Below, piece after piece: positions 9,536-19,274 of a stretch of DNA of 50,468 nucleotides. Both the position numbers and the translations under genes were made by a program. Numbering within the stretch: position 1 is the stretch's first letter; each line of letters begins with the position of its first letter. The stretch lies in contig NZ_MXAV01000024.1 in NCBI RefSeq assembly GCF_002847505.1, positions 1 to 50,468 of the forward strand. The letters are read 5' to 3'. The DNA is from Acidithiobacillus marinus (GTDB lineage Bacteria > Pseudomonadota > Gammaproteobacteria > Acidithiobacillales > Acidithiobacillaceae). The notes under the pieces were generated by a model. The model saw only the letters and a program-made list of their open reading frames with translations, did no database searches and was not told the DNA's origin.

Positions 9536-10987
9536 ATGGCAGCATTTGGCACCAGCGGGTTGCGGGGCTTGGTGAGCGATCTGACAGATCAGGTGGTTTA
9601 CGTCCATGTGCGGGCCTTCCTGCGTTATCTCCGAGACATCGGCGAGTTTCGCCAAGGTGATCAGGTCGTTCTTGGCGGGGATCTGCGCCCCAGCACGCCT
9701 CGTATTCTCGCTGCCAGTTGGGCTGCAGTGCTGGTCGAGGGCGGGATGCCGCAATTCGCTGGCTACTTGCCCTCACCCGCTCTGGCTTATGCCGGTTTGT
9801 CGGCCGGTGTCCCGGCGCTGATGGTCACCGGTAGTCATATTCCTTTTGACCGCAATGGTATCAAGTTTAATCGCCCCCACGGCGAACTGATGAAAGCTGA
9901 CGAAGCCGGTATTCTTGCCCAGGACATGGAGGTGGCACCGGGATTGTTTACGGAGGCGGGCGCCTTGTTGCAGGCGCCGCATTTACCGGAAGCAGATACC
10001 CGTTATCTGCAGGCTTATCAGCAGCGTTATCGGGATTTTTTTGGTAAGGGTAGCTTGTCTGGACTGCGTCTGGGTGTTTATCAGCACTCCGGGGTGGCCC
10101 GGGATCTTCTGGTGGACTTGCTTAAAGATCTGGGCGCTGAAGTGCTTCCTCTGGGACGCTCAGCGGACTTCGTGGCGTTGGATACGGAGGCCCTGCGCCC
10201 TGAAGATACGCTACTGGCCCGGCAAGCGGTGCTCGAACATCAACTGGATGCCTTGCTGACCACTGACGGAGATGCGGACCGCCCCATGATTGCCGATGCC
10301 AGCGGTCGCTGGTGGCGGGGGGATGTGCTGGGCGTGCTGACGGCCCAAGCCCTGGGTGCCCATAGTGTCGTCACGCCAGTCAGCAGCAACAGCGCTTTGG
10401 AACGTGCGCAACTATTTGCCCGGATTCGCCGCACCCGCATAGGTTCACCTTACGTAATTGCCGCCATGCAGGAGGCGCTGGTTGCCGGTGAAGCACCGGT
10501 GGTCGGTTATGAGGCCAACGGCGGGTTCCTGCTGGGTAGTCCCCTGCAGAGGCATGGTCATACCTTGCAGCCCCTACCGACCCGGGATGCGATTCTCCCC
10601 ATGCTTACTGTGCTGACAGCGGCAAAGGAGCGCGGCGTGGCCCTTGCCGCGTTGCTGGAGACTCTACCGCCGCGTTTTACCGCCAGTGACCGTCTCCAGA
10701 ATTTTCCGGGCACTCTCAGCCAGCAGCATCTGGATACCTTCAATGGCGACGATGAGAAGCACAATCGCTTGGTTTTTGATCAGTCTTTTGGCACAGTGTC
10801 CGGTCCTGCCCGGAGTATAGATCGCACCGATGGATTGCGGGTGACTCTGGAAAACGGCTCCATCATTCACCTGCGCCCCTCGGGAAATGCGCCGGAACTG
10901 CGCTGTTATACGGAAGCGGATTCTGCGGAGGAAGCCGAAAGAATGCTGCGTGCCGCCTTGCAGATTATGCAGGGCTGGCATGTTTAA
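9536..10987 (+). CDS. Phosphomannomutase/phosphoglucomutase family phosphohexomutase
   Basis: Cytoplasmic alpha-D-phosphohexomutase interconverting hexose 6- and 1-phosphates through a phosphoserine. Visible motifs: FGTSGLRG at the N-terminus; the active-site loop TGSHIPFDRNGIKFN with Ser-100; metal loop DGDADR (about 240); sugar-recognition loop GYEANGGF (about 325); and phosphate-binding RPSGNAPELRCYTEA near the C-terminus. The 483-residue length fits. ATG 9536 is chosen because AGGAG (9521-9525) precedes it by 10 bases; GTG at 9530 (six bases earlier, same frame) is possible. Whether glucose or mannose phosphate is preferred cannot be read from sequence. It may supply sugar precursors for surface polysaccharide. 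It overlaps the next gene by 8 bases. Confidence 0.9.
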   Translation: MAAFGTSGLRGLVSDLTDQVVYVHVRAFLRYLRDIGEFRQGDQVVLGGDLRPSTPRILAASWAAVLVEGGMPQFAGYLPSPALAYAGLSAGVPALMVTGSHIPFDRNGIKFNRPHGELMKADEAGILAQDMEVAPGLFTEAGALLQAPHLPEADTRYLQAYQQRYRDFFGKGSLSGLRLGVYQHSGVARDLLVDLLKDLGAEVLPLGRSADFVALDTEALRPEDTLLARQAVLEHQLDALLTTDGDADRPMIADASGRWWRGDVLGVLTAQALGAHSVVTPVSSNSALERAQLFARIRRTRIGSPYVIAAMQEALVAGEAPVVGYEANGGFLLGSPLQRHGHTLQPLPTRDAILPMLTVLTAAKERGVALAALLETLPPRFTASDRLQNFPGTLSQQHLDTFNGDDEKHNRLVFDQSFGTVSGPARSIDRTDGLRVTLENGSIIHLRPSGNAPELRCYTEADSAEEAERMLRAALQIMQGWHV

Positions 10988-11270
10988 GGTGTGGCCACGT
11001 TTTACCCGGACCGGATGGATATATGTAGGGACCGCGTTGCTTGTTATCGACTTGCTCTTGATGGTCGTTCGTTATCTGGGGGTAGTGTTCAAAACCAACG
11101 CCGTCGCCGTGCTGGCAGTACATCATGGTGTGAATGCCGAAGCCCAGAGTCTGTTGCATCTGGCCAATATTCTCAATATGGTGCGCTGGAAATGGATCGG
11201 CGGCATTTTCCTGCTGGCTGTTTTTTTGTTGGTTATCGGCTTTTCACGCCCTTTTTTCCGGCGTCACTGA
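10980..11270 (+). CDS. Small membrane protein, 96 aa, two membrane segments
   Basis: Not recognised. The start ATG at 10980 overlaps the last 8 bases of the phosphohexomutase, indicating co-translation. The product has a short basic N-terminus and two hydrophobic helices (about 12-35 and 70-90) joined by a soluble loop containing HHGVNAEAQ, and ends in basic RPFFRRH. This fits an inner-membrane protein with both termini in the cytoplasm. Its 3' end overlaps the 3' end of convergent ybiT by 38 bases. Function unknown. Confidence 0.7.
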   Translation: MFKVWPRFTRTGWIYVGTALLVIDLLLMVVRYLGVVFKTNAVAVLAVHHGVNAEAQSLLHLANILNMVRWKWIGGIFLLAVFLLVIGFSRPFFRRH

Positions 11271-12858
11271 CGCTGATCTGGCTCAGCAGGTAGTCCTCGT
11301 AACTGCCCTTGAAATCTTCAATGCCCTGGGGCGTAAATTCGATGATGCGGGTAGCCAGAGAGGAGACAAACTCCCGGTCATGGCTGACAAATATCAGAGT
11401 GCCATCGAACTTTTCCAGAGCGTTGTTCAGGGATTCTATGGATTCCATATCCAGATGATTGGTTGGTTCATCCAGAATCAACACATTGGGTTTTTGCAGG
11501 GTGAGCTTGCCGAAGAGCATCCGCCCCTTTTCGCCGCCGGATAATACCTTGACCGAACGACCCACCTGATCCTGGCCGAAAAGCAGGCGACCGAGTACGC
11601 CACGAATCACCTGATCGTCATCTTTTTCGCTCCGCCATTGACACATCCAGTCGAAAAGAGTCATGTCCTCGTCAAATTCCGGTGCGTAATCCTGGGCAAA
11701 ATAACCGATGTTGACATTTTCCGCCCATTTGATGACGCCGGCGTCGGGTTCCACTTCGCCCATCAGGCAACGTAACAAGGTGGTTTTCCCCAGGCCGTTA
11801 GCACCGATGATGGCCACGCGTTCACCAGCCTCAATATGCAGGCGCATTTTATGGAAAAGATGCAACTCGTCGAAAGATTTGGATAAATCCTTGGCATCCA
11901 GGGCGTAGCGATAGAGCTTGCGTTCCTGTTGGAAAACCAGATAGGGATTCTGTCGACTGGAAGGTTTGACTTCTTCCAGCTGAATTTTCTCCAACTGGCG
12001 GGCGCGGGAAGTGGCCTGTTTGGCCTTGGAGGCGTTGGCGGAAAAACGACTGACGAAACTTTGCAGCTCCGCCATTTTTTCTTTTTTCTTGTCGTTATCG
12101 GCCAGGAGTTGCTCCTTGACGAGGGTGGAGGCCCGCATGTATTCATCATAATTACCGGGATATATGCGTAATTCGCCATAATCCAGATCAGCCATGTGGG
12201 TGCAAACACTGTTCAGAAAATGTCGATCATGGGAAATGATGATGATGGTGCTGGGGATTGTCGCCAGCAATTCTTCCAGCCATTGAATGGTGTGAATGTC
12301 GAGGTTGTTGGTGGGCTCATCGAGTAGCAGAATATCAGGGTCCGCAAACAATGCCTGCGCCAGCAGCACCCGCAATTTCCAGCCCGGAGCCACGGCCGAC
12401 ATTAGGCCGTTGTGCTGTTCCAGAGGGATACCTACGCCAGTCAGCAGTTCACCGGCGCGTGCCTCCGCTGAATAACCGCCCAGTTCAGCAAAGTCACTTT
12501 CGATATGGGCGACCGCCATCCCATCTTCTTCATTCATCTCGGTCAGGGAATACAGGCGATCACGTTCCTGTTTGACTTTCCAGAATTCGGCGTGCCCCAT
12601 CATCACCGTGTCGAGCACACTATAATCCTCAAAAGCAAACTGATCCTGACGCAGCTTGCCCAGGCGCTCGCCGCTACTCAGGCTGACATTCCCGGAGCTG
12701 GGCTCCAGATCGCCGCCGAGAATTTTCATGAGGGTGGTTTTACCGCTGCCGTTGGCACCTATCAGGCCATAGCGATTGCCGTCACCAAAATCCACGGACA
12801 CATTTTCAAACAAAGGCTTGGAACCAAACTGCATAGTCAGTTGATGGGTGCTGAGCAC
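11233..12858 (-). CDS. ybiT: ABC-F family ATPase, YbiT-like
   Basis: Cytoplasmic ABC-F protein of 541 residues with two ATP-binding cassettes and no membrane domain; the family acts on ribosomes. The first cassette has GANGSGKTT (about 38), the YbiT-type signature [15 protein letters not shown] and [12 protein letters not shown] charged linker ([23 protein letters not shown]) follows. The second cassette has [17 protein letters not shown] and [14 protein letters not shown]. The sequence is closely similar to E. coli YbiT throughout, for example [17 protein letters not shown]. The frame extends upstream to 12948, but the start is set at GTG 12858 because homologues begin (V/M)LSTxxxTMQFG there and GGAG lies 8 bases upstream. 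Confidence 0.92.
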   Translation of the reverse strand: MLSTHQLTMQFGSKPLFENVSVDFGDGNRYGLIGANGSGKTTLMKILGGDLEPSSGNVSLSSGERLGKLRQDQFAFEDYSVLDTVMMGHAEFWKVKQERDRLYSLTEMNEEDGMAVAHIESDFAELGGYSAEARAGELLTGVGIPLEQHNGLMSAVAPGWKLRVLLAQALFADPDILLLDEPTNNLDIHTIQWLEELLATIPSTIIIISHDRHFLNSVCTHMADLDYGELRIYPGNYDEYMRASTLVKEQLLADNDKKKEKMAELQSFVSRFSANASKAKQATSRARQLEKIQLEEVKPSSRQNPYLVFQQERKLYRYALDAKDLSKSFDELHLFHKMRLHIEAGERVAIIGANGLGKTTLLRCLMGEVEPDAGVIKWAENVNIGYFAQDYAPEFDEDMTLFDWMCQWRSEKDDDQVIRGVLGRLLFGQDQVGRSVKVLSGGEKGRMLFGKLTLQKPNVLILDEPTNHLDMESIESLNNALEKFDGTLIFVSHDREFVSSLATRIIEFTPQGIEDFKGSYEDYLLSQISVSDAGKKGVKSR

Positions 12859-12971
12859 GGCAAACTCCACAAAGCGGTCATGAATGGGCGGGATGATAAC
12901 ACTGAATGAATAGTCTGTTGCTACATTCAGCCTTGCCCAAGGACACATGCGTCCTTGGGAAAAGCTAAGAG

Positions 12972-13001
12972 TTGACAGTCAGTCATACTATCCATTACTT
13001 T
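12972..13001 (+). promoter_or_regulatory. Possible thiC promoter
   Basis: A perfect TTGACA (12972-12977) is followed after 18 bases by TACTTT (12996-13001), a weak -10. Position just upstream of the riboswitch is right; the -10 match is poor. Confidence 0.35.
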
Positions 13002-13012
13002 GAAACAGATTA

Positions 13013-13103
13013 ACAACGCTGGGGGCGTCTGCCAGGGGGCAGGCTGAGAGGAACCCTTGGAACCTGATCCGGGTCATGCCGGCGTAGGGAAGCGCAGTAG
13101 GGT
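13013..13103 (+). ncRNA. TPP riboswitch (THI element)
   Basis: The conserved aptamer strings are present in order: CTGAGAGGAACCC (about 13044-13056), GAACCTGATCC (about 13060-13070), then GGTCATGCCGGCGTAGGGAAGC (about 13072-13093). This is the thiamin pyrophosphate aptamer that represses thiamin synthesis genes. It stands directly ahead of thiC, as expected. Aptamer edges are approximate. Confidence 0.95.
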
Positions 13104-13132
13104 GGTGTGTCCGCGTTTTCTATTCAGATCAG

Positions 13133-15056
<1,924 letters not shown>

Positions 15057-15120
15057 AGCCTGCGTTGATTCCTGAAAAGGGCGCGACCAACGGTCACTAC
15101 ATAGTTTCCAAGCCCAATAA

Positions 15121-15145
15121 AAAGGCCCTGAAAATCAGGGCCTTT
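15121..15145. terminator. Bidirectional terminator between thiC and the cyd operon
   Basis: AAAGGCCCTG (15121-15130) pairs perfectly with CAGGGCCTTT (15136-15145) around a 5-base loop. T-rich tails follow on both strands (TGTTTA on plus, TTATT on minus), so it can end both thiC and the convergent cyd operon. Confidence 0.85.
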
Positions 15146-15182
15146 GTTTATAACCAGATCATGATCTGGTCAAGGATAGTCC

Positions 15183-15272
15183 TCAGAACCGCTTACGGGT
15201 ATAAAAATACGCGATAACGGTGATGAAAAAATAGACCACAGGTAAAAAGAAAATATAGTCTTCCAGATGCAT
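15183..15272 (-). CDS. 29-aa single-helix membrane protein at the end of the cyd operon
   Basis: Short gene with ATG at 15272 and TGA at 15183-15185. AGGAG sits 7 bases before the ATG, a strong ribosome site. The product starts MHLEDYIFFLPVV, continues as one hydrophobic helix rich in Phe, Tyr and Val (about residues 6-24) and ends YTRKRF, so it fits a single membrane span with a basic C-terminal end. It starts 17 bases after the CydX-like gene and is followed by the operon terminator. It lacks the W-Y-F motif of CydX. It may be an extra small subunit or assembly factor of the bd oxidase; that role is inference from position, size and topology. Confidence 0.7.
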   Translation of the reverse strand: MHLEDYIFFLPVVYFFITVIAYFYTRKRF

Positions 15273-15289
15273 CTGCAGGCTCCTTAGTG

Positions 15290-15487
15290 TCAATGGCCGG
15301 TTTTACCCTGGCGCTCCCCATCCTGTTTTTCGTACATGACCGCGCCGGCGACGGCAATTAGCACAATCATGGTGGTTCCTACCAGCCAGGCAAAGTACCA
15401 GGGGCCGTAGTCACCGGTAATCACTGCCAGAAACAGGGATAAGGCCAAAATCAGCGCCATCCCGGCAAAAGTGAATAGATTTTTCAT
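15290..15487 (-). CDS. CydX-like small subunit with an extra N-terminal helix
   Basis: 65-residue inner-membrane protein following cydB after 14 bases, with a near-perfect ribosome site (AAGGAGGT). It has two hydrophobic helices: about 5-23, and about 30-51, the latter beginning GPWYFAWLVGT. The W-Y-F-x-W-hydrophobic-G pattern is the hallmark of CydX/YbgT, the small subunit that stabilises cytochrome bd haems. Ordinary CydX is about 30-40 residues with that motif at its start; here an extra helix precedes it and a charged tail (EKQDGERQGKTGH) follows. Most likely the small subunit of the oxidase encoded upstream. Confidence 0.75.
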   Translation of the reverse strand: MKNLFTFAGMALILALSLFLAVITGDYGPWYFAWLVGTTMIVLIAVAGAVMYEKQDGERQGKTGH

Positions 15488-15502
15488 GATGCAATACCTC
15501 CT

Positions 15503-16636
15503 TTAATAGGCATGATCATCAGCGGGATCCGGTTTGATGACCTTGCCGCGCATGACCCGAAAACACCAGGTGGTGTAGGAGAGAATGGTCGGTACAAAAA
15601 TGGCCGTAAATATGGTCATCCAGATCAGGTTGTAACGACTGCCCGAAGCATTCCAGATGGTCAGGCTCTGATTGAGATTGTCTGATGAAGGCATCAGGAA
15701 AGGGAACATGGAAGCAGCTACCGTGCCCAGAATACCGATCCAGGCAATGGCACCCAGCCACCAGCCGATGATCGGCTTGTTGGCGCGCAGCATCATCGCC
15801 CCCAGGAGCATGCCGGCAATGGCTATTAAAGGTACAAGCCACAAAATCGGTTGGGCCGCATAATTATCCAACCAGGCACCGGACGCCAAGTGCACGACCT
15901 GACCACTCACCGCATTGGCAGGCATACCCGGATCGCCACTGATCAGGCGATAACCATGCATACCGGCAATCATGAAGCCACCGATCACAAAAAGCACAAT
16001 CGCCACCAGTCCGGCAGTACTGGCATAATTGCGCGCGCGGCTGGAGATGGGGTCAGTCCCGCGCAGCATCAGCATGGCACCGCCCTGATAGATGGACATG
16101 CTGACTGCCAGCAGACCGCTGAGAATGGCGAAGGGATTGAGCAGATACCAGATGAAAGACTCGGTCTGGTAATACTGGCCGTCCCAGCCAAAATGAAAGC
16201 CGACGCCTTCGAGAATATTGCCGATGGCCGCGCCATAGACAAACATGGGCAGAAATCCGGAAACCAGAAACACCCAGTCCCAAGAATCCCGCCATTTGCT
16301 GGCTGCCACTTTGGAGCGATATTCAAAAGCCACTGGCCGCAAAATCATGCTGAACAGCAGCAGGATCATGACAATGTAAAACACCGAAAAAGACGTGGCA
16401 TAGAGGGTAGGCCAGGCGGCAAAAATCGCTCCTCCCCCGAGAATGAACCAGACCTGATTGCCATCCCAGTGCGGGCCGACCACATTCAGGGCCTGGCGGC
16501 GTTCGCCGTCATTTTTGCCGACAAAGCGCAGCAGAGTGCCGACGCCCATATCCATGCCCACCATGATGGCAAGCCCCATGAGCAGTACGCCCAGCAGCAC
16601 CCACCACAATACTTTGAGTCCGATATAAAGATCCAT
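15503..16636 (-). CDS. cydB: Cytochrome bd ubiquinol oxidase subunit II
   Basis: Membrane subunit II of cytochrome bd quinol oxidase, which reduces oxygen to water with quinol electrons without pumping protons. The 377-residue product is full length, with about eight or nine membrane helices, and shows conserved stretches near the N-terminus (LWWVLLG, GMDMGVGTLL), NVVGPHWDGNQVWFILGGGA, and RPVAFEYRSK. It is third in the operon, 12 bases after cydA, and is followed by the CydX-like gene. cydDC are not present in the window. Confidence 0.96.
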   Translation of the reverse strand: MDLYIGLKVLWWVLLGVLLMGLAIMVGMDMGVGTLLRFVGKNDGERRQALNVVGPHWDGNQVWFILGGGAIFAAWPTLYATSFSVFYIVMILLLFSMILRPVAFEYRSKVAASKWRDSWDWVFLVSGFLPMFVYGAAIGNILEGVGFHFGWDGQYYQTESFIWYLLNPFAILSGLLAVSMSIYQGGAMLMLRGTDPISSRARNYASTAGLVAIVLFVIGGFMIAGMHGYRLISGDPGMPANAVSGQVVHLASGAWLDNYAAQPILWLVPLIAIAGMLLGAMMLRANKPIIGWWLGAIAWIGILGTVAASMFPFLMPSSDNLNQSLTIWNASGSRYNLIWMTIFTAIFVPTILSYTTWCFRVMRGKVIKPDPADDHAY

Positions 16637-16648
16637 AATGTTGACTCC

Positions 16649-18283
16649 TTATTGCTTGTTCAGGCTGGGCTTGGCGAAAGCAGGTTGAGCTGCCATACCA
16701 CCACCGGCCGGAGCCTTGTCATGCCCGTGATGCGAAACTTGCGGACCGAGACGGGCATATTTGAACATCAGGTACATTTCGGCGGCGATGAAAGAGCTGT
16801 AGAGCAGTACAAAGCCGATCAGGGAAAAAATCATGTAACTGACGCTATGACTGGATGCGGAAACAAAGGTGGGTAGCATGTGGTATACCGTCCAGGGTTG
16901 CCGACCATTTTCGGCGGTAATCCAGCCGAACTCGCAGGCGAACCAGGGCAGGGGAATGCTCCACATGGCCACTTTCAGCAACAGGGGATGTTTTTCGATA
17001 TCATTCTTGAGGCTGAAATAAGCCGCAAAGGCGAAAATGGCGAGCATGATGAAACCAAAAGCCACCATGATGCGGAAAGCCCAGAATTCCACCCAGACAT
17101 TGGGCACGGTTTCCTGCGCAGTCTTGTCCACCACGCTGGTCATATTGCTGGCATCCACCTTTTTCAGATCCTGATCGGGAGCGTACTGCATGGCCAGGAA
17201 GCCGTAACCCATATCGGCCTGATATTGCTTGAAGGTCGCCAGAGCCTGCAGGTTGCTGTGGTCATGATTGTATTCCTTCAGCGCCACCATGGCCTTGATG
17301 CCATTGACCACCTTGGGTTTGGCTTCATCCACCAGTTGGTGAATGCCGGGAATGACCGTATCTTCGGAGTGGGTCAGCAAAGGCGTCAATACATAGGGAA
17401 TACCTATTTCGAACAGGTTTTTCCCAGCCGCCTTGTCGGGGAAGGCAATCAGATTCCAGGAGGCGGAAGCCGTGTTGTAATCGGTGTTCCAGATGGCTTC
17501 CATGGCCGCCACTTTCATCGGTTGAGCCTTGGCATCAATAAAGCCCAGGGCGTCACCCAGGGTGACTACACCAATGGTGGAAATTACGCCGAAAACAGCC
17601 GCAATCCGGAAGGAGCGCAGAGCAATGTCCTTGCGCTTGTTGGTGAGCAGGTAAAAGGCACTGATTCCCATGACGAACATGGAGCCGGTCACAAAACCCG
17701 CGATGGAAGTATGGACAAACTTGGCCTGGGCATCTTCATTGAATATCAGCTGCACAAAACTGCTGAATTCCAAACGCATGGTGTTGGGATCAAAGGTGCC
17801 GCCCCGGGGATCCTGCATGAAGCCATTGGCGATCAAAATCCATAAGGCGGAGAGATTGGAGCCCAGTGCCACCAGATAGGTGACGACCAGATGGGCTTTG
17901 GCACTGATCCGGTCCCAGCCGAAAAACATGATGCCCACAAAAGTGGATTCCATGAAAAAGGCCATCAGCCCTTCAATGGCCAGAGGTGTACCAAAAATAT
18001 CCCCCACGAAATGAGAGTACATGGACCAGTTGGTGCCGAACTCGAACTCCATGGTTAAACCCGTGGCCACACCCAGGGCAAAATTAATGGCGAAAAGCTT
18101 GCCCCAGAACTGGGTCATTTCCTTATAAATGGGCTTTCCGGTGATCACATACACTGATTCCATGGTGGCCAGGATAAAGGTCAGGCCCAGGGTCAGGGGA
18201 ACAAATAGAAAGTGATACAGAGCGGTCAGCGCAAATTGCAGGCGCGAAAGCTCGACCACCGTGGGATTGATTAACATATCCAT
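16649..18283 (-). CDS. cydA: Cytochrome bd ubiquinol oxidase subunit I
   Basis: Haem- and quinol-binding subunit I of cytochrome bd, inner membrane. ATG 18283 is chosen because AGGAGG precedes it by 6 bases and the product then begins MDMLINPTVVELSRLQF, collinear with E. coli CydA (VELSRLQFALTAxYHFLFVPLTLG). The longer frame to 18346 would overlap the upstream gene. The haem-ligand His near residue 25, GRQPW of the quinol loop region, and the helices expected of the family are visible in 544 residues. The gene starts 10 bases after the degenerate metallo-beta-lactamase-fold gene, so both share the sigma-54 promoter at 19057-19072. Confidence 0.96.
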   Translation of the reverse strand: MDMLINPTVVELSRLQFALTALYHFLFVPLTLGLTFILATMESVYVITGKPIYKEMTQFWGKLFAINFALGVATGLTMEFEFGTNWSMYSHFVGDIFGTPLAIEGLMAFFMESTFVGIMFFGWDRISAKAHLVVTYLVALGSNLSALWILIANGFMQDPRGGTFDPNTMRLEFSSFVQLIFNEDAQAKFVHTSIAGFVTGSMFVMGISAFYLLTNKRKDIALRSFRIAAVFGVISTIGVVTLGDALGFIDAKAQPMKVAAMEAIWNTDYNTASASWNLIAFPDKAAGKNLFEIGIPYVLTPLLTHSEDTVIPGIHQLVDEAKPKVVNGIKAMVALKEYNHDHSNLQALATFKQYQADMGYGFLAMQYAPDQDLKKVDASNMTSVVDKTAQETVPNVWVEFWAFRIMVAFGFIMLAIFAFAAYFSLKNDIEKHPLLLKVAMWSIPLPWFACEFGWITAENGRQPWTVYHMLPTFVSASSHSVSYMIFSLIGFVLLYSSFIAAEMYLMFKYARLGPQVSHHGHDKAPAGGGMAAQPAFAKPSLNKQ

Positions 18284-18293
18284 GAACATCCTC

Positions 18294-19019
18294 CTACAAA
18301 GAAACCGGAGCTTTAAAATCCGGACTATAACGGTGCACCTCTTCATCCGATGCCCCGGGTTTTTTTACTATGTGACGGGTTTTATGTGCGTCTTTGCTGA
18401 ACAGCCGGGAATATTTACCCAACATTTCCCGATGCCCGTGTTGATTATGGAACCATTGGTCTTTGCGGCGGATTTCTTCAATACTGGTCAGGCGCCTCCC
18501 TTTATTCTCCAGGCCAGGATAAACCAAGGTTTCCCCTGGAAATGTCAGCAAATGCTGAGTGATACTTTGGTATAAAATGCGCGCAGCATCCGTGTTGGAA
18601 CAGGGTAGAGTGCTGTTGACCAACAGGGTTTTGCCGGTGAATAAGCGGTCTTCCCAGAAATAGGTCACTGCGCAAGGGCTTTGCCCCGGGGTATGCAATA
18701 CCTGTAGTCTTTCTTCACCAAAATACAGAACATCCTGATGCCGCAGGCGCAGATCAAGAGCCTCATCCCGGGCGCTTTCATGGGCAACCATGCGGGCGCC
18801 GCTGCCTGTTCTCAACTGCGCGCCGGCAGCAAACTGCTCCTTAGTGTAATGGGTCTGGAGAATGTAGGTCAGGATGAGCCCCCGTTCGTGGATGAAGCGA
18901 GTCAGGCTGTCCAGAAGCTCCGGAACTGGATCAATGAGGACTGCTTCCCGGGTAACAGGATCGCCCAGCAGATAACTGAGTGTGCCTTTGCGCGCATGGC
19001 AAAGTTGTCTGAAAATCAT
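18294..19019 (-). CDS. Degenerate metallo-beta-lactamase-fold protein, persulfide-dioxygenase-like pseudoenzyme
   Basis: 241 residues whose framework matches the ETHE1/persulfide dioxygenase branch of the metallo-beta-lactamase fold (start MIFRQL, YLLGDP, AVLIDPV, VLHTPG, RLFTG, TLVYPG). The metal-binding residues are gone: the HxHxDH loop reads HYTKEQ (57-62), the His of HTPGH is Gln-113, the Asp of TGD is Lys-130, and the His of YPGH is Leu-170. Only the first His remains, so dioxygenase chemistry is very unlikely. The fold may serve as a binding or sensor protein. It is first in the cyd operon, 10 bases before cydA, with a ribosome site AAGGATGG, and faces the sigma-54 activator. The basic C-terminal tail (about 200-241) is not part of the usual fold. 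Confidence 0.85.
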   Translation of the reverse strand: MIFRQLCHARKGTLSYLLGDPVTREAVLIDPVPELLDSLTRFIHERGLILTYILQTHYTKEQFAAGAQLRTGSGARMVAHESARDEALDLRLRHQDVLYFGEERLQVLHTPGQSPCAVTYFWEDRLFTGKTLLVNSTLPCSNTDAARILYQSITQHLLTFPGETLVYPGLENKGRRLTSIEEIRRKDQWFHNQHGHREMLGKYSRLFSKDAHKTRHIVKKPGASDEEVHRYSPDFKAPVSL

Positions 19020-19056
19020 GGGACCATCCTTGTCAGTAACTCTGGTACCCAGCTAT

Positions 19057-19072
19057 AGCAAAGCCTGTGCCA
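19057..19072 (-). promoter_or_regulatory. Sigma-54 promoter of the cyd operon
   Basis: On the minus strand the sequence TGGCACAGGCTTTGCT matches the -24/-12 consensus (TGGCAC, 5 bases, TTGCT) at every conserved position with correct GG-to-GC spacing. The expected start is near 19046, 27 bases before the ATG at 19019. The sequence upstream (19073-19130) is very AT-rich, suitable for bending by IHF. A sigma-54 activator gene is divergent at 19275. Confidence 0.85.
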
Positions 19073-19128
19073 TTTTCAGATGTGTATATGCCAATATTTT
19101 TATAATTTACAAATTTATATTATTCAGA

Positions 19129-19146
19129 TGGTTATTTGTTTAACCA
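19129..19146. promoter_or_regulatory. Inverted repeat, candidate activator-binding site
   Basis: TGGTTA (19129-19134) and TAACCA (19141-19146) form a perfect 6-base inverted repeat with a 6-base spacer. Its centre lies about 90 bases upstream of the predicted sigma-54 start, the usual place for an enhancer-like activator site. The assignment is inference. Confidence 0.5.
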
Positions 19147-19200
19147 AGCGTTTAAAGGTGATATCAGCGGATATGGATAGGCAGTGATGGCTCGGAAAAC

Positions 19201-19214
19201 TGTCAAAATTGACA
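19201..19214. promoter_or_regulatory. Inverted repeat near the activator gene promoter
   Basis: TGTCAAAATTGACA has perfect 6-base arms (TGTCAA, TTGACA) around AA. It lies about 60 bases before the activator start codon and about 155 bases upstream of the cyd sigma-54 start. A TACAAT at 19237-19242 may be the -10 of the activator promoter, placing this palindrome near its -40 region. It could serve autoregulation or be a second enhancer site. Confidence 0.45.
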
Positions 19215-19274
19215 TGGACGATCTGGCAGAGACTGCTACAATTGGCAGGGCACATACGGGATTGTTGAGAGTAC

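Noticed and set aside
8710-9660. 316-codon plus-strand frame opposite the helicase N-terminus
   Set aside because: Antisense shadow that runs through the divergent promoter region and overlaps the phosphohexomutase.
15851-17845. Two long plus-strand frames (341 and 321 codons) opposite cydB and cydA
   Set aside because: Low-complexity His/Gln/Gly-rich translations antisense to well supported membrane protein genes.
18294-19019. Calling the first cyd-operon gene an active persulfide dioxygenase or glyoxalase II
   Set aside because: The fold matches but the metal ligands are replaced, so an active enzyme call is not supported.
19222-19262. Sigma-54-like TGGCAG strings on the plus strand ahead of the activator
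   Set aside because: Neither has a GC at the required distance from GG, so the activator itself is not called sigma-54 dependent.
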